NCBI GenBank assembly: GCA_965371445.1
Contig: CBDUYN010000040.1
Location: 1 to 61,129, forward strand
Reading direction: 5' to 3'
Length of the DNA stretch: 61,129 bases
DNA from: DASWIG01 sp965371445
GTDB taxonomy: Bacteria > Acidobacteriota > Thermoanaerobaculia > Multivoradales > J023
Shown here piece by piece: positions 22,968 through 31,679 of this stretch; position 1 is the first letter of the stretch, and each line of letters starts with the position of its first letter. The position numbers and the translations under genes are program-made. The notes beneath the pieces are model-generated. The model saw nothing but the letters and a program-made list of their open reading frames with translations, was not told the origin of the DNA and searched no databases.

Positions 22968-25445
22968 TCACCCGGAGGGAGAGGAAGGAAAAGCCGCGGC
23001 GAGGCGTTCGCCGGCCTGACGGGTCCGGCGGTCGTCCTCGCCGAGGACGTCGAGCAGGGTCTCGTAGCCCTCGCGCAGGAGCGACTCGGCCTCGCCGCGG
23101 CGTCCGAGGCCGGCGAGGCAGGCGCCGCGGATGCTCTTCGCCTCGGCGATCCGGTCGTTTCGACGCAGCAGCGGGAGGACCTCCCGGGTCAGCTCTTCGC
23201 AAGCGGTGTGCTCGCCGGCCGCGGCCAGCAAAAGGGCCTTGTTCTTCTGCAAGACGGGACGGTTCCGGCCGTTTCCGTGGATGGCGAGGGCCTCGTCGAA
23301 AAGGATCCTGGCTTCGTCGTACTGGCCGAGCGCCGTGAGCAACAGCGCCAGGTTGTTGAGATTGTTCACCAGGCGGGGGTGGCTGTCGCCGTAAACCTTT
23401 CGCCGGATCCGCAAGGACTCCTGGTAGAGGGGAAGCGCCTGGTCGGGACGGCTCAGCTGGTCGACGAGTAGGATCGCCAGGTTGTTGAGGGTGTTGGCAA
23501 GTCCGGGATCGTCGGGGCCTTCGATCCTTCGGCGAATCTCGATGGACCTCCGGTAAAAAGTCTCGGCTTCGTCAGGTTGCCTCTTGTCGCCGAGGATGCC
23601 TGCCAGGTTGTTGAGCGTGACGGCGAGCTCGATGTGGTCTTCGCCGAAGAGGCGTCGCTGCATTGCGAGGGCCTCCCGCGCGAGCTTCTCCGCTTCGTCC
23701 CATCGGCGGCGTTTCCGAAGGAGGGAGGCGAAGTTGCTGAGTCCGCGCGCCAGGTCCCGGTGCCCCTCGGGGAAAGCGCGGCGCTGGATCGCCATCGCTT
23801 CCCGCATCAGCCCTTCGGCCTTCTCGTCCTGGCGATCGGCACGCTCCAGCTTCGCAAGGTTGTGCAGGGCTTCCGCCAGCGCGGGATCGTCCGCGTCGCG
23901 GTGAGCCCGGCACAGCCCGAGGGCCTCCTCCAGGGGCTGACGAGCCTCTCCTTTCAGCCCCTGGCTCAGGTAGACGCGGCCGACCGCGTCGAGGAGAGCG
24001 GCGCGGATCAGCGGCTCGTCACGCAGCTCGGACTGCAACCGAACCGCCGTGTCGTCGAGGATTTCGCGCACGGTGGGCGTCTCGCCCTTGGCCCGCCGCG
24101 GATCGGACCTTCCCAGGACGCCGACGAGAAAGTCCGTGACGCTGCGGGCGCGGTCGCGCTCGCGGACGATCTCCTCGTACTGGCGGGCGATCTGCGCGTT
24201 CTGGACCGCCGTCGAGACGGTGAAGGCCCCCACCAGCACGGCGACGAGTCCCGCCGCAGCCATGCCCCACCGGTGACGGCGGACGAACTTGCCGGCCCGG
24301 TAGGCGAACGTGTCGGGCCGCGAGAGGACGGGCAACCCTTCCAGGTGACGCCGTACGTCCTCCGAGAGCTGCTCCACCGACGAGAAGCGCCGCTCCGGCT
24401 CCTTGCGGATCGCCTTCAGGACGACGTTGTCGAGATCGCCCGCCAGCCGCCGGCGCAGCCGCTTCGGCTCCTCGGCACGGAGCCTTTCGCCGAGCTCCAC
24501 GGTGCTGGGACGCCGGGGTGCCTCCTCGCGGATGGCCCGGGCCAGCCCTTCCGGGTTCTTGCCCTCGTGCGGACGGCGTCCGGTGAGGAGCTCGTAGAGG
24601 ACGACACCCAACGAGTAGACGTCGGAGGCCGTGTTGACGGCCTCGCCCCGGAGCTGCTCCGGGCTCGCGTAAGGCGGCGTCATCGGAGCAAGTCCCTCTC
24701 GGGTCATCAGCGGCTGTTTGCCTTCGAGAAGCTTGGCGATGCCGAAGTCGAGGAGCTTGACCCGGCCGGGAGCGGCCCGGCCGGGAGCGGCCCGGCCGTC
24801 GGACGTCACCAGGACGTTACCGGGCTTCAGGTCCCGGTGGACCACCAAGTTGCGGTGGGCGAAGCTCACGGCCGCGCAGACCGAGCGGAAGAGGCCGAGG
24901 CGTTCGCGGATCGAGAGGGCGAGCGCGTTGCAATGCTCGTCGATCGGCCGCCCGTCCACGTGCTCCATCACGAAGTAGGGCAGACCGTCGTCCGTGGTGC
25001 CGCCGTCCAGGAGCTGGGCCACGTTGGGGTGGGAGAGCTTGGCCAGGATCTGGCGTTCGCTCCGGAAACGGCGCAGCACCTCGTCGGAGGCGAGGCCCGG
25101 GTTGAGGAGCTTGACCGCGACCTGCTGCTCGAACTCGCCGTCGGCCCGCTCGGCCAGATAAACCGTCCCCATGCCGCCGTGTCCCAGCCGGCGCACCAAC
25201 CGGTAGGGGCCAACCAGGCGGCCCGCGCCGGGCTCTTCCTCGGTGGGCCTCTTGTGCAAGGAGAAGTAAGGCCGCGCGAGGAGGCCGTCGCCGTCCCGCT
25301 CCTCGTCGGCGATCAGGTCCATGACCTCCCGGAGCAGCTCGTCGTCGCAGGAGCGCTCAAGGAAGCCCCGACGTTTTTCCGGCGGAAGCTCCAGGGCGTC
25401 GTTGAAGAGCTCCGAGACGACGTGCCAGCGTTCGGTCGGGGTCAT
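22968..25445 (-). CDS. Ser/Thr protein kinase with TPR array (PknB-like)
   Basis: This 825-aa membrane kinase has an N-terminal extension of about 80 aa, then the kinase domain. It shows a glycine loop LGHGGMGTVYLAER (88-100), Lys112 (VAVK), catalytic loop HRDLKPGN (203-210, Asp205), DFG (233-235) and SPEQLRGE. One transmembrane helix sits near 385-410 (MAAAGLVAVLVGAFTVSTA). Ten or so TPR-like repeats of the kinesin-light-chain type follow (ALHNLAKLERA, TLNNLAGILGD, NNLNNLALLL). The start ATG 25445 overlaps the ECF sigma stop (ATGA), so kinase and sigma factor are co-translated, a pairing typical of Acidobacteriota and Planctomycetes. An unusual 10-residue insert RAAPGRAAPG lies between the catalytic loop and DFG, caused by a 15-bp tandem duplication. 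Confidence 0.95.
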   Translation of the reverse strand: MTPTERWHVVSELFNDALELPPEKRRGFLERSCDDELLREVMDLIADEERDGDGLLARPYFSLHKRPTEEEPGAGRLVGPYRLVRRLGHGGMGTVYLAERADGEFEQQVAVKLLNPGLASDEVLRRFRSERQILAKLSHPNVAQLLDGGTTDDGLPYFVMEHVDGRPIDEHCNALALSIRERLGLFRSVCAAVSFAHRNLVVHRDLKPGNVLVTSDGRAAPGRAAPGRVKLLDFGIAKLLEGKQPLMTREGLAPMTPPYASPEQLRGEAVNTASDVYSLGVVLYELLTGRRPHEGKNPEGLARAIREEAPRRPSTVELGERLRAEEPKRLRRRLAGDLDNVVLKAIRKEPERRFSSVEQLSEDVRRHLEGLPVLSRPDTFAYRAGKFVRRHRWGMAAAGLVAVLVGAFTVSTAVQNAQIARQYEEIVRERDRARSVTDFLVGVLGRSDPRRAKGETPTVREILDDTAVRLQSELRDEPLIRAALLDAVGRVYLSQGLKGEARQPLEEALGLCRAHRDADDPALAEALHNLAKLERADRQDEKAEGLMREAMAIQRRAFPEGHRDLARGLSNFASLLRKRRRWDEAEKLAREALAMQRRLFGEDHIELAVTLNNLAGILGDKRQPDEAETFYRRSIEIRRRIEGPDDPGLANTLNNLAILLVDQLSRPDQALPLYQESLRIRRKVYGDSHPRLVNNLNNLALLLTALGQYDEARILFDEALAIHGNGRNRPVLQKNKALLLAAAGEHTACEELTREVLPLLRRNDRIAEAKSIRGACLAGLGRRGEAESLLREGYETLLDVLGEDDRRTRQAGERLAAAFPSSPSG
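24761..24798. repeat. 15-bp tandem duplication within kinase gene
   Basis: The unit CCGGGAGCGGCCCGG is present twice in perfect tandem (24766-24780 and 24781-24795), flanked by partial copies. It adds the peptide RAAPGRAAPG just before the DFG motif of the kinase domain. Confidence 0.9.
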
Positions 25446-26026
25446 CTTGTCTCCGGCTCCTCGGAGGGGCGAATTTCCCGGCGTAGCCAGGCGCGTCCGG
25501 CTCGCAGGGCTCGTTTCGCTCCCGACTCGGAGCATCCCAGGACCTCGCCGATCTCCTTGGCGGTCAAGTCGGCGAAGTAGTAGAGCTCCACCGCACGACT
25601 CTGCCGTTCGTTGATCTTCTTGAGATCCGCGAGCGCGTCGACCAAAGCGAGGACCTCGTCGTCCAGCTCGACGGGAAAGTCGCGAAGCTCGTCGAAAAGC
25701 AGCGGCTTGACTCCCTCGTTGCGGGCTTTCGCCCGGCGCTTTCGGGCATGGTCCACCAGGATTCGCTTCATCGTCAGCGCCGCGAAGCCGAGGAAGTGGG
25801 CACGGTTCTGCCAGCTGACGCTCTCGGGCTTGACGAGGCGCAGGTACACCTCGTTGACCAACGCCGTCGGCTGCAGGGTATGGTCGCCCCGTTCCAGGGT
25901 CATGTAGCCCTCGGCGATACGATGCAGCTCCTCCTCGACCAGGGGCATGAGCCGATCCAGGGCTTCCTTGTCGCCCTCACACCAGGCCATCAGAAGTCGG
26001 GTCACTTCGTCCGTTTTCTCGTCCAT
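25442..26026 (-). CDS. ECF-type RNA polymerase sigma factor
   Basis: This 194-aa sigma-70 family protein resembles the acidobacterial/planctomycete ECF group that pairs with kinases. Region 2 covers about 10-95 (MAWCEGDKEALDRLMPLV, ALVNEVYLRLV, FLGFAALTMKRILVDHARKR) and region 4 covers about 130-185 (INERQSRAVELYYFADLTAK, EIGEVLGCSESGAKRALRAG, the latter an HTH). There is no anti-sigma gene next to it. The co-translated kinase (ATGA at 25442-25445) probably controls it by phosphorylation, as is proposed for such pairs. Confidence 0.95.
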   Translation of the reverse strand: MDEKTDEVTRLLMAWCEGDKEALDRLMPLVEEELHRIAEGYMTLERGDHTLQPTALVNEVYLRLVKPESVSWQNRAHFLGFAALTMKRILVDHARKRRAKARNEGVKPLLFDELRDFPVELDDEVLALVDALADLKKINERQSRAVELYYFADLTAKEIGEVLGCSESGAKRALRAGRAWLRREIRPSEEPETR

Positions 26027-26109
26027 CGACCCGAGTCTAGATCATCTTGGAACCGCAACCTTCAAAGAGCGGCTAGGATAGCCCCATACCAACCCACCAG
26101 GAGAGACCC

Positions 26110-26940
26110 ATGCAGAACCCGACCTTGAAGCGCGGCTCGATCTTCCACGACGACGTCGAACGCCTACAGCTCGCCTTGACCGACGCCGGTCATCCCCTCG
26201 CGGTCGATGGCGGCTTCGGTCCCGGGGTCGAGGCCGCGGTGAAGGCCTTCCAGGAGGCCGAGGGCCTCGAGGCCGACGGTGTCGTCGGCGCGGCGACCTG
26301 GGAGGCTCTGGCCAAGCACTCGGAGCACACGAAGCCTCTCGTCATCGACACCTCCAAGATGCTCCCCGGCTTCCGTGGTGACATCATGTGGGTCCACCGG
26401 AGGGAGGGCCACGCGGGCAAGCCCTACTGGCCGGGCGGAGCCTCGGGGGTGACGCTCGACCCGGGGCTCGACCTCGGCCATGCCCGGCCCGAGCTCATCG
26501 CGGAGACCTATGAGCCGCGGCTCGACGAGGAACAGCTCGCCGCCATCGGGAGGGTCCTGGGAGTGAGGGGTCAATCCGCCAAGGCGGCGCTCAAGCGGGA
26601 GAAGGAGGTCCTCGACACGATCCACGTGACGCGCCTCGAGGCGATCAAGATGATGCCGTTCGTCGCCAGCTCCTACTGGCAGGCCGTCGTGGAAGGCTTC
26701 CCCGGCCTGGAGCGTCCCGCGACCCCGGGCGAAGTGCATACCGTCATGCTCTCGCTCGCCTACAACCGGGGCGCCGCGAACCCGGGCCTGAACATCCTCA
26801 AGGGACCCATCTTCGCGGGCGAATGGGTCCGTGTGGGCAAGCTTGTGGCCTCGATGCAGCAGACCCACAGCCAGGCGGGGATCCGTAAGCGTCGCCGTCT
26901 GGAGGGCCGGTTGGTCCTCGCGGCACTCGAGTCGGCCTAG
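26110..26940 (+). CDS. peptidoglycan-binding, pesticin/lysozyme-like protein
   Basis: The 276-aa protein starts at ATG 26110 after CAGGAGAGACCC. Residues 10-70 form a PG_binding_1 domain (VERLQLALTDAGHPLAVDGG, FGPGVEAAVKAFQEAEGL). Residues 75-276 look like the pesticin/T4-lysozyme-like muramidase fold: Glu99 in WVHRREGHAG, then YWPGGASGVTLDPGLDLGH, and late LSLAYNRGAANPG. Glu99 would be the catalytic acid. No signal peptide is seen, so it resembles a phage-type endolysin or a secreted toxin, yet no other phage gene surrounds it. It is transcribed divergently from the sigma/kinase pair. Confidence 0.75.
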   Translation: MQNPTLKRGSIFHDDVERLQLALTDAGHPLAVDGGFGPGVEAAVKAFQEAEGLEADGVVGAATWEALAKHSEHTKPLVIDTSKMLPGFRGDIMWVHRREGHAGKPYWPGGASGVTLDPGLDLGHARPELIAETYEPRLDEEQLAAIGRVLGVRGQSAKAALKREKEVLDTIHVTRLEAIKMMPFVASSYWQAVVEGFPGLERPATPGEVHTVMLSLAYNRGAANPGLNILKGPIFAGEWVRVGKLVASMQQTHSQAGIRKRRRLEGRLVLAALESA

Positions 26941-26993
26941 CCTCTTTTGCCCTTTCCCCGGCGGGCTTTGCGCTTACAATACCGCCTCTTGTC

Positions 26994-27034
26994 GGCCTTG
27001 CCCGGTCCGATACCGGGCGAGGCCGTTTCCTTTG
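26994..27034 (+). terminator. hairpin with T-rich tail after lysozyme-like gene
   Basis: GGCCTTGCCCGGT (26994-27006) pairs with ACCGGGCGAGGCC (27012-27024) with a single wobble and a 5-base loop, and is followed by GTTTCCTTTG. The shape is that of an intrinsic terminator. It may also act as a leader element for the small gene starting at 27063. Confidence 0.6.
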
Positions 27035-27062
27035 ATGAACAGACCAAAGGGGAAAGACCCAG

Positions 27063-27332
27063 ATGGCTCAGCAGAAAGCACAGGCCAAGACCGTGACCGC
27101 CAAGAAGCCCGCCGAGAAGCCTGCCGCGACGCCGGCGGTGGCGCTGGTGCCCGAGGCGCCGGCCGAGCCGAAGCGCCGCGGGCGTCCGCCGGGCTGGCCC
27201 CGTGTCATCGCCACCTGCAAGTGGCGGGAGCTCCAGGTTCGGTCGTTTCGCGCGGCCGCGCCAGGTGAGCCGACCCGGTCACCCGCCAACTACGGCGGGC
27301 ACATGGTGAGAGGGTACACCGGGCCGGCCTGA
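27063..27332 (+). CDS. small basic protein with AT-hook motif
   Basis: ATG 27063 follows AAAGGGGAAAG. The 89-aa protein has a Lys/Ala/Pro-rich N-terminus (histone-H1-like composition), then an AT-hook-like KRRGRPPGW at about residues 38-46, followed by a short segment with one Cys. This composition suggests binding to the DNA minor groove or to chromatin-like structures. No neighbour explains it. The family is not recognised. Confidence 0.6.
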   Translation: MAQQKAQAKTVTAKKPAEKPAATPAVALVPEAPAEPKRRGRPPGWPRVIATCKWRELQVRSFRAAAPGEPTRSPANYGGHMVRGYTGPA

Positions 27333-27378
27333 CGCCATCACACCCGGTGAAACGGACGAGCTATTTCTCCCCAGAAAC

Positions 27379-27579
27379 TCACGTTTCGCCGCGACGCTCC
27401 TCCCGGCGGCGCTTCACCGCCTGCCAGAGCTCGGTGAGGTGGGTGCCCGTAATCTCCCCGGAGTCGTCGTCTGCTGATGTGTGCTCCTCTTCGGCGGGTC
27501 CACTCCCTGGCTCACCCCGCTCGCTCCCGGCCATGGGCTCCACAACCGGCCCGGCCGCTGTCGTCAATGACTCTTCCAT
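27379..27579 (-). CDS. small acidic protein (66 aa)
   Basis: ATG 27579 has a GGGGA site seven bases upstream. The protein is acidic in the middle (GPAEEEHTSADDDSGE) and ends with a basic helix (LWQAVKRRREERRGET). The frame can be extended upstream to ATG 27876, which would begin 1 bp after the permease stop and add 99 residues. Much of that extension (CHSHSLARFARFLSRWDQIC) looks non-coding, so the short form is preferred; the long form remains possible. Function unknown. Confidence 0.4.
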   Translation of the reverse strand: MEESLTTAAGPVVEPMAGSERGEPGSGPAEEEHTSADDDSGEITGTHLTELWQAVKRRREERRGET

Positions 27580-27877
27580 TGCTGTTTCCCCTGTGGGTTC
27601 TGAGAGGACTCTGCCACAGTGGGCGGCGGGAAAATCACCAAGTTTCCTGAACAATTTCCCTGCGAAGCAAATCTGGTCCCACCTGCTCAAGAACCTCGCG
27701 AATCGCGCCAGGGAATGGCTGTGACACGCCGGCATCGCGGGCCTGGGCTGCGACTTCTTCTCACGGAGTTGGCGGCGCAGCGCCTGCGCCTCTTCGTCAC
27801 CGGGAAATCCAGGCGGCAGCTCGACGTTCTCCAACCGGATCTCGCCGATACCCTCGCCCAGCGCCTGAGCAGCCATC

Positions 27878-30292
27878 CTACTCGTCGCGCAAGACTTCCA
27901 TCGGATCGACCCGGACGGCGCGCCACGCCGGGACCAGGCAGGCGAGCGACGCGATGCCGGCGAGCAGCAGGGCGACGATCCCATAGGTGACCGGGTCCGA
28001 GACGCCGACGCCGTAGACCAGGCTCGCCAGCAACCGGCTCGCCGCAAAAGCCCCGCCCAGCCCCAGGACGACGCCGGCCAGCACCGGCCGCATCCCCTGC
28101 GTCAGCACGAGCGACAGGATCTGCGAGGCGCGGGCGCCGAGCGCCACGCGCACGCCGAATTCCCGCTGGCGCAATGTCACCAGGTAGGCCACCACGCCAA
28201 AGACGCCGATCGCGGCCAGCACCAGCGCCAGGCCGGCGAAGATCGTCAACAGAGTGGCGTTGAAGCGCGGCTCGGCCAGTGAGCCGGCGACGAGGTCGCT
28301 CGCCCGTTGCTCGCCGACCAAAGGCAGGTTCGCGTCGAGGCGGTGCACCAGCTCGCGCAGCGGCCCGGCGAGCGACCCCGGGTCACCCACCGTCGCCAGC
28401 ACGATCGTCGCGTACGAGGGGGTGTCCTGAAACACCGCGCGGTAAAACGCCGGCTGCGCCTCCTGCTCGAGGGAGGCGTGATGGACGTCGCCGACGACGC
28501 CGACCACCGTGTACCAGCGAACCTCGTCCTGATCGGGGCGGCCGAACGAGATGCGTTGGCCGAGCGCTTCCTCGCCGGGCCAGAAGCGATCCACGGCGCT
28601 CCGGTTGACGACCAGCACCGGTGCCGCGTCGGCGTTGTCGGTGGCGGCGAAGTCGCGGCCGGCGAAAAACGGGATGCCGACGGCGCCGAAGTAGCCCGGG
28701 CTGATGAAGCGGACGTTGACCGTGTGCTCCTGGTTCGGCTCGGGGAGCGGCTCCCCCGCGAGGTAGGTGGTGTTGATCCAGTCATCGCCCGAAAGCGGCA
28801 TCGGCATCACCGAAGCGGCGGCGGTGACTCCCGGCAGGGCGGCGGCTTCCGCCAAGAGCCGCTGGTAAAAGACGGCGCGTTCGGCCTCTTCGTCGTAGGC
28901 GTTGTCGGGGAGGGAAAGCCCGGCGGTCCAGACCGGGTCCGGATCGAATCCGGGCTCGACGTCGAGCAGCCTGGCAAAGGACCGGATCAAGAGCCCCGAG
29001 GCCACCAAGAGCACGAGCGCCAGGGCCACCTCGGCGAGCACCAGGGCGGAGCGGAGCCGCAAGCTTCCGCGTTTGCCAGCGGGGCCACGGCCCCCGTCCT
29101 TCAAGGAGCCGGCGAGATCGCCGCGCACCGCCCGCCAGGCCGGCAGGAGGCCGAAGAGCGCCACCGTGGCGAGGGTCATGAGCAGCGCGAAGGCGAGGGC
29201 GCCGCCGTCGAGCACGATCGACTCGGAGCGCGGGATGTCGTCGGCGTTCATCGCCACGAGCCACGCCGTGGCGTACTTCGCGAGGACGACGCCGGCCACC
29301 CCGGCGACGAGCGCCAGCACCGCGCTCTCGGTCAGCTGCTCGCGCAACAGGCGCCAGCGGCCGGCGCCCAGGGCACCGCGCAGCGCCAGCTCGTGCTGCC
29401 GCGAGGCGACGCGCGCCAAGGTCAGGTTGGCGACGTTGGTGCAGGCGATCAGCAGCACCAGGACGACCGCCGCCATCAGGACCCAGAGCGCTGTCCGGAT
29501 CCTTTCGACGACCCGCTCGTGCAACGGGTCGACGATGGCTCCCCAGCCGGTGTTGGAATCTGGGTAGGTCTCGGCGAGGCTGGCGGCGATGGTCTCAAGC
29601 TCCTGGCGCGCCATCTCGACGCTCACTCCGTCCCTCAGGCGGCCAAAGCCGATCAGGTAGTGGCCGCCACGGCCCGTCGACTCGTAGTCAAACGCGAGCG
29701 GCACCAACGCCTCGGTCCGCGTCCCGAAGCTCGGCGGCAGGACACCGATGACCGTGGTCGGCTCGCCGTCGATCCGGATGTCCCGGCCGACGAGCTTCGG
29801 GTCGGCTCCGAGGTCCTGCCAGACGCCGTGGCCGAGGAGGATCACCCGTGCCGCTCCCGGCCGGTCGTCGTCCTCGGTGAAATCGCGTCCCAGGAACGGC
29901 TCGACGCCGTAGACCCGCAGGAACTCGGCCGTGACCGCCCGGCCGGAGAGCCGGCGGGCCATGCCGCTGCCCTCGCCGGCGAGCGCCAGAGTCGTGCCGT
30001 TGCGCGCCGCCATCGCCTCGAACGAGGTGCTCATGTCGTGGTAGTCGCGGTAATTGAGCGGCGAGAGCGAGAACCGCGGAAATCCGGCCTCGGGGTTCTT
30101 CTCCTGGATCAGCACCATCCGCTCGGGCTCGGGGTACGGCAGAGGCTCCAGGAGGACGCTTTGGACGACGGTGTAGATCGCCGTCGTCGCTCCGACACCC
30201 AACGCCAGCGTCATCACCGCGACGACGGCGAATCCCGGGCTCTTGAAGAGACTTCGCATCGCGCTACGGACATCGCGCCACAGCTCACTCAT
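27878..30292 (-). CDS. ADOP-type ABC transporter permease (MacB/FtsX-like)
   Basis: ATG 30292 has GAGGTAG upstream; the frame is open far further but the upstream part is antisense to the MFS gene. The 804-aa protein has two FtsX-like permease halves. An N-terminal TM (SPGFAVVAVMTLALGVGATTAIY), a large periplasmic MacB_PCD domain, three TMs near 280-400, and a second TM-MacB_PCD-3TM unit ending VPAWRAVRVDPMEVLRDE are visible. This duplicated layout is the acidobacterial ADOP family. Such permeases need a separate ATPase, and none lies next to it here. Substrate unknown; macrolide-exporter-like or lipoprotein functions are typical of the superfamily. Confidence 0.9.
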   Translation of the reverse strand: MSELWRDVRSAMRSLFKSPGFAVVAVMTLALGVGATTAIYTVVQSVLLEPLPYPEPERMVLIQEKNPEAGFPRFSLSPLNYRDYHDMSTSFEAMAARNGTTLALAGEGSGMARRLSGRAVTAEFLRVYGVEPFLGRDFTEDDDRPGAARVILLGHGVWQDLGADPKLVGRDIRIDGEPTTVIGVLPPSFGTRTEALVPLAFDYESTGRGGHYLIGFGRLRDGVSVEMARQELETIAASLAETYPDSNTGWGAIVDPLHERVVERIRTALWVLMAAVVLVLLIACTNVANLTLARVASRQHELALRGALGAGRWRLLREQLTESAVLALVAGVAGVVLAKYATAWLVAMNADDIPRSESIVLDGGALAFALLMTLATVALFGLLPAWRAVRGDLAGSLKDGGRGPAGKRGSLRLRSALVLAEVALALVLLVASGLLIRSFARLLDVEPGFDPDPVWTAGLSLPDNAYDEEAERAVFYQRLLAEAAALPGVTAAASVMPMPLSGDDWINTTYLAGEPLPEPNQEHTVNVRFISPGYFGAVGIPFFAGRDFAATDNADAAPVLVVNRSAVDRFWPGEEALGQRISFGRPDQDEVRWYTVVGVVGDVHHASLEQEAQPAFYRAVFQDTPSYATIVLATVGDPGSLAGPLRELVHRLDANLPLVGEQRASDLVAGSLAEPRFNATLLTIFAGLALVLAAIGVFGVVAYLVTLRQREFGVRVALGARASQILSLVLTQGMRPVLAGVVLGLGGAFAASRLLASLVYGVGVSDPVTYGIVALLLAGIASLACLVPAWRAVRVDPMEVLRDE

Positions 30293-30462
30293 TTGTTCTA
30301 CCTCGCTTTCGTCGACGAACCGCCTGCCGGCAACCGTCCGGCGGGCTGTCAGAGGCTCTTCTTTCCACCAGGGAGATACCGCAAAACGGTCGGAAGGTTT
30401 CACCATTTGACCGGGACCCACCGCCACGAGACGGCCCTGGCGCGGGGTTTGCAGCACCGTCG

Positions 30463-31662
30463 TCAACACCTCGAAGCGGTGTCCGCTTCTCCCTCGGGAA
30501 GGGCCGGCACCGGTAGATAGGCCCGTACTACGATCGCCAGGACCAGGGCACCACCGCCGGAGAGAGCGTAGGGCAGGCTCACGCCGAAACGCTCCAGGAG
30601 GAAACCAAAAGCGGCGTTGGAGAGGATCGCGCCGGCCCCGAAAGTCATCGTGGCGACAAGCGCCTGTCCGGTGGAGCGGAGCCGCTCGGGCGCCGCCTGC
30701 TCCAGATAAAGCGGCGCGCCGATCAGGATGCCCGCCACACCGAGGCCGTGGAGCAACTGGCCGGCAGCGACCAGGGTGAGGTCCTCCGCGAGAGCGCAGA
30801 CCATCCAGCGCAATCCTTCTGCGACGAGACCCATCCGTAAGAGCCCCCGCGCCCCCAGACGCCGCAGCGTCACCCCCGAGAAACCGATCAGCGGGATCTC
30901 CAGCAGCAGCATGAAGATCCACATGCGTCCCACCGTCGAGGCGTCGCCCCCACGGTCGGCGACGTAGAGCGGGAAGAGGTTGATCGGTCCCTGGATGAAG
31001 AGGTGGACGAAGAAGACGAAAACGAGGAGGCGAAAGACGGGCCGGTGACCGATCAGCCGCCGCAGGTCGCCGGGCTCGGAACGCAGGCCGAGCGCCGCCG
31101 TCCTCGGCAAGCCGAGGGCCAGGAACGCCGCGGGGAGGAGCAGCGCCGCAGTGGCCGGGAACATCCAGACGAGGCCGCCGCGTCCGCCGGGCAGGAGGGT
31201 GTCCGGCACCGCTTCGAGGAAGCGGGGGAAGAGGATCACCAGGACGAGGAAGCCCACCGTCCCCCACATGCGAATGCGTCCGAAACGGCCGATGTCGTCG
31301 CGTTCGACGCCGGCCAGGGTGACCGCGGTCGCCATCGACGGCACCGAGGTCGAAAAAACCGCGAAGACGGCGGTCGCGGCGGCAGCCAGCAGAAAGCCGC
31401 GGGGCAGGGCGAGGCCGAGCGAGGCGGCGGCGGTGCCGGCCGCGACGAACGCCAGGACGAGCCGCCGTGAGCCCGTCCGGTCGGCCAGCTGTCCCCAAAA
31501 CGGCTGCGCGAGAAGCCCGAGGAGCGGAATCACCGCCATCACCACGCCGACCTGCGAAGCCGGCAGGTTGAGCTCCTGCGACAGGTAGAGGCTGTAGTAG
31601 GGGAAAAAGACCCCCCAACCGCCCAGGAAGAGGAACCAGAAGGCGGAAAGGCGAAGCTGCAT
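30463..31662 (-). CDS. MFS transporter (nucleoside/sugar permease-like)
   Basis: The 399-aa protein has about 12 hydrophobic helices and the MFS loop motif after TM2 (GQLADRTGSRRLVLAFVAAG). It starts at ATG 31662, 17 bp after the SDR stop, so the two form a pair. The pattern (FFPYYSLYLSQELNLPASQVG) resembles the MFS_1-like/PPP family of uncharacterised bacterial transporters. Lying downstream of the benzoyl-CoA genes it could move an aromatic acid or related compound, but that is inference; a separate promoter in the 107-bp gap before the SDR is possible. Confidence 0.85.
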   Translation of the reverse strand: MQLRLSAFWFLFLGGWGVFFPYYSLYLSQELNLPASQVGVVMAVIPLLGLLAQPFWGQLADRTGSRRLVLAFVAAGTAAASLGLALPRGFLLAAAATAVFAVFSTSVPSMATAVTLAGVERDDIGRFGRIRMWGTVGFLVLVILFPRFLEAVPDTLLPGGRGGLVWMFPATAALLLPAAFLALGLPRTAALGLRSEPGDLRRLIGHRPVFRLLVFVFFVHLFIQGPINLFPLYVADRGGDASTVGRMWIFMLLLEIPLIGFSGVTLRRLGARGLLRMGLVAEGLRWMVCALAEDLTLVAAGQLLHGLGVAGILIGAPLYLEQAAPERLRSTGQALVATMTFGAGAILSNAAFGFLLERFGVSLPYALSGGGALVLAIVVRAYLPVPALPEGEADTASRC

Positions 31663-31679
31663 CGCCGCGCTCCGCGCCC

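Noticed and set aside
26110..26940. Prophage endolysin
   Set aside because: No holin, structural or integrase genes nearby; only the fold is phage-like.
27580..27876. N-terminal extension of the small acidic protein to ATG 27876
   Set aside because: Spacing to the permease stop is attractive, but much of the translated stretch looks non-coding and the shorter start has a better ribosome site; kept only as an alternative.
28307..30520. 737-aa plus-strand open frame
   Set aside because: Antisense to the ADOP permease; composition is His/Arg/Gln-rich with no domain.
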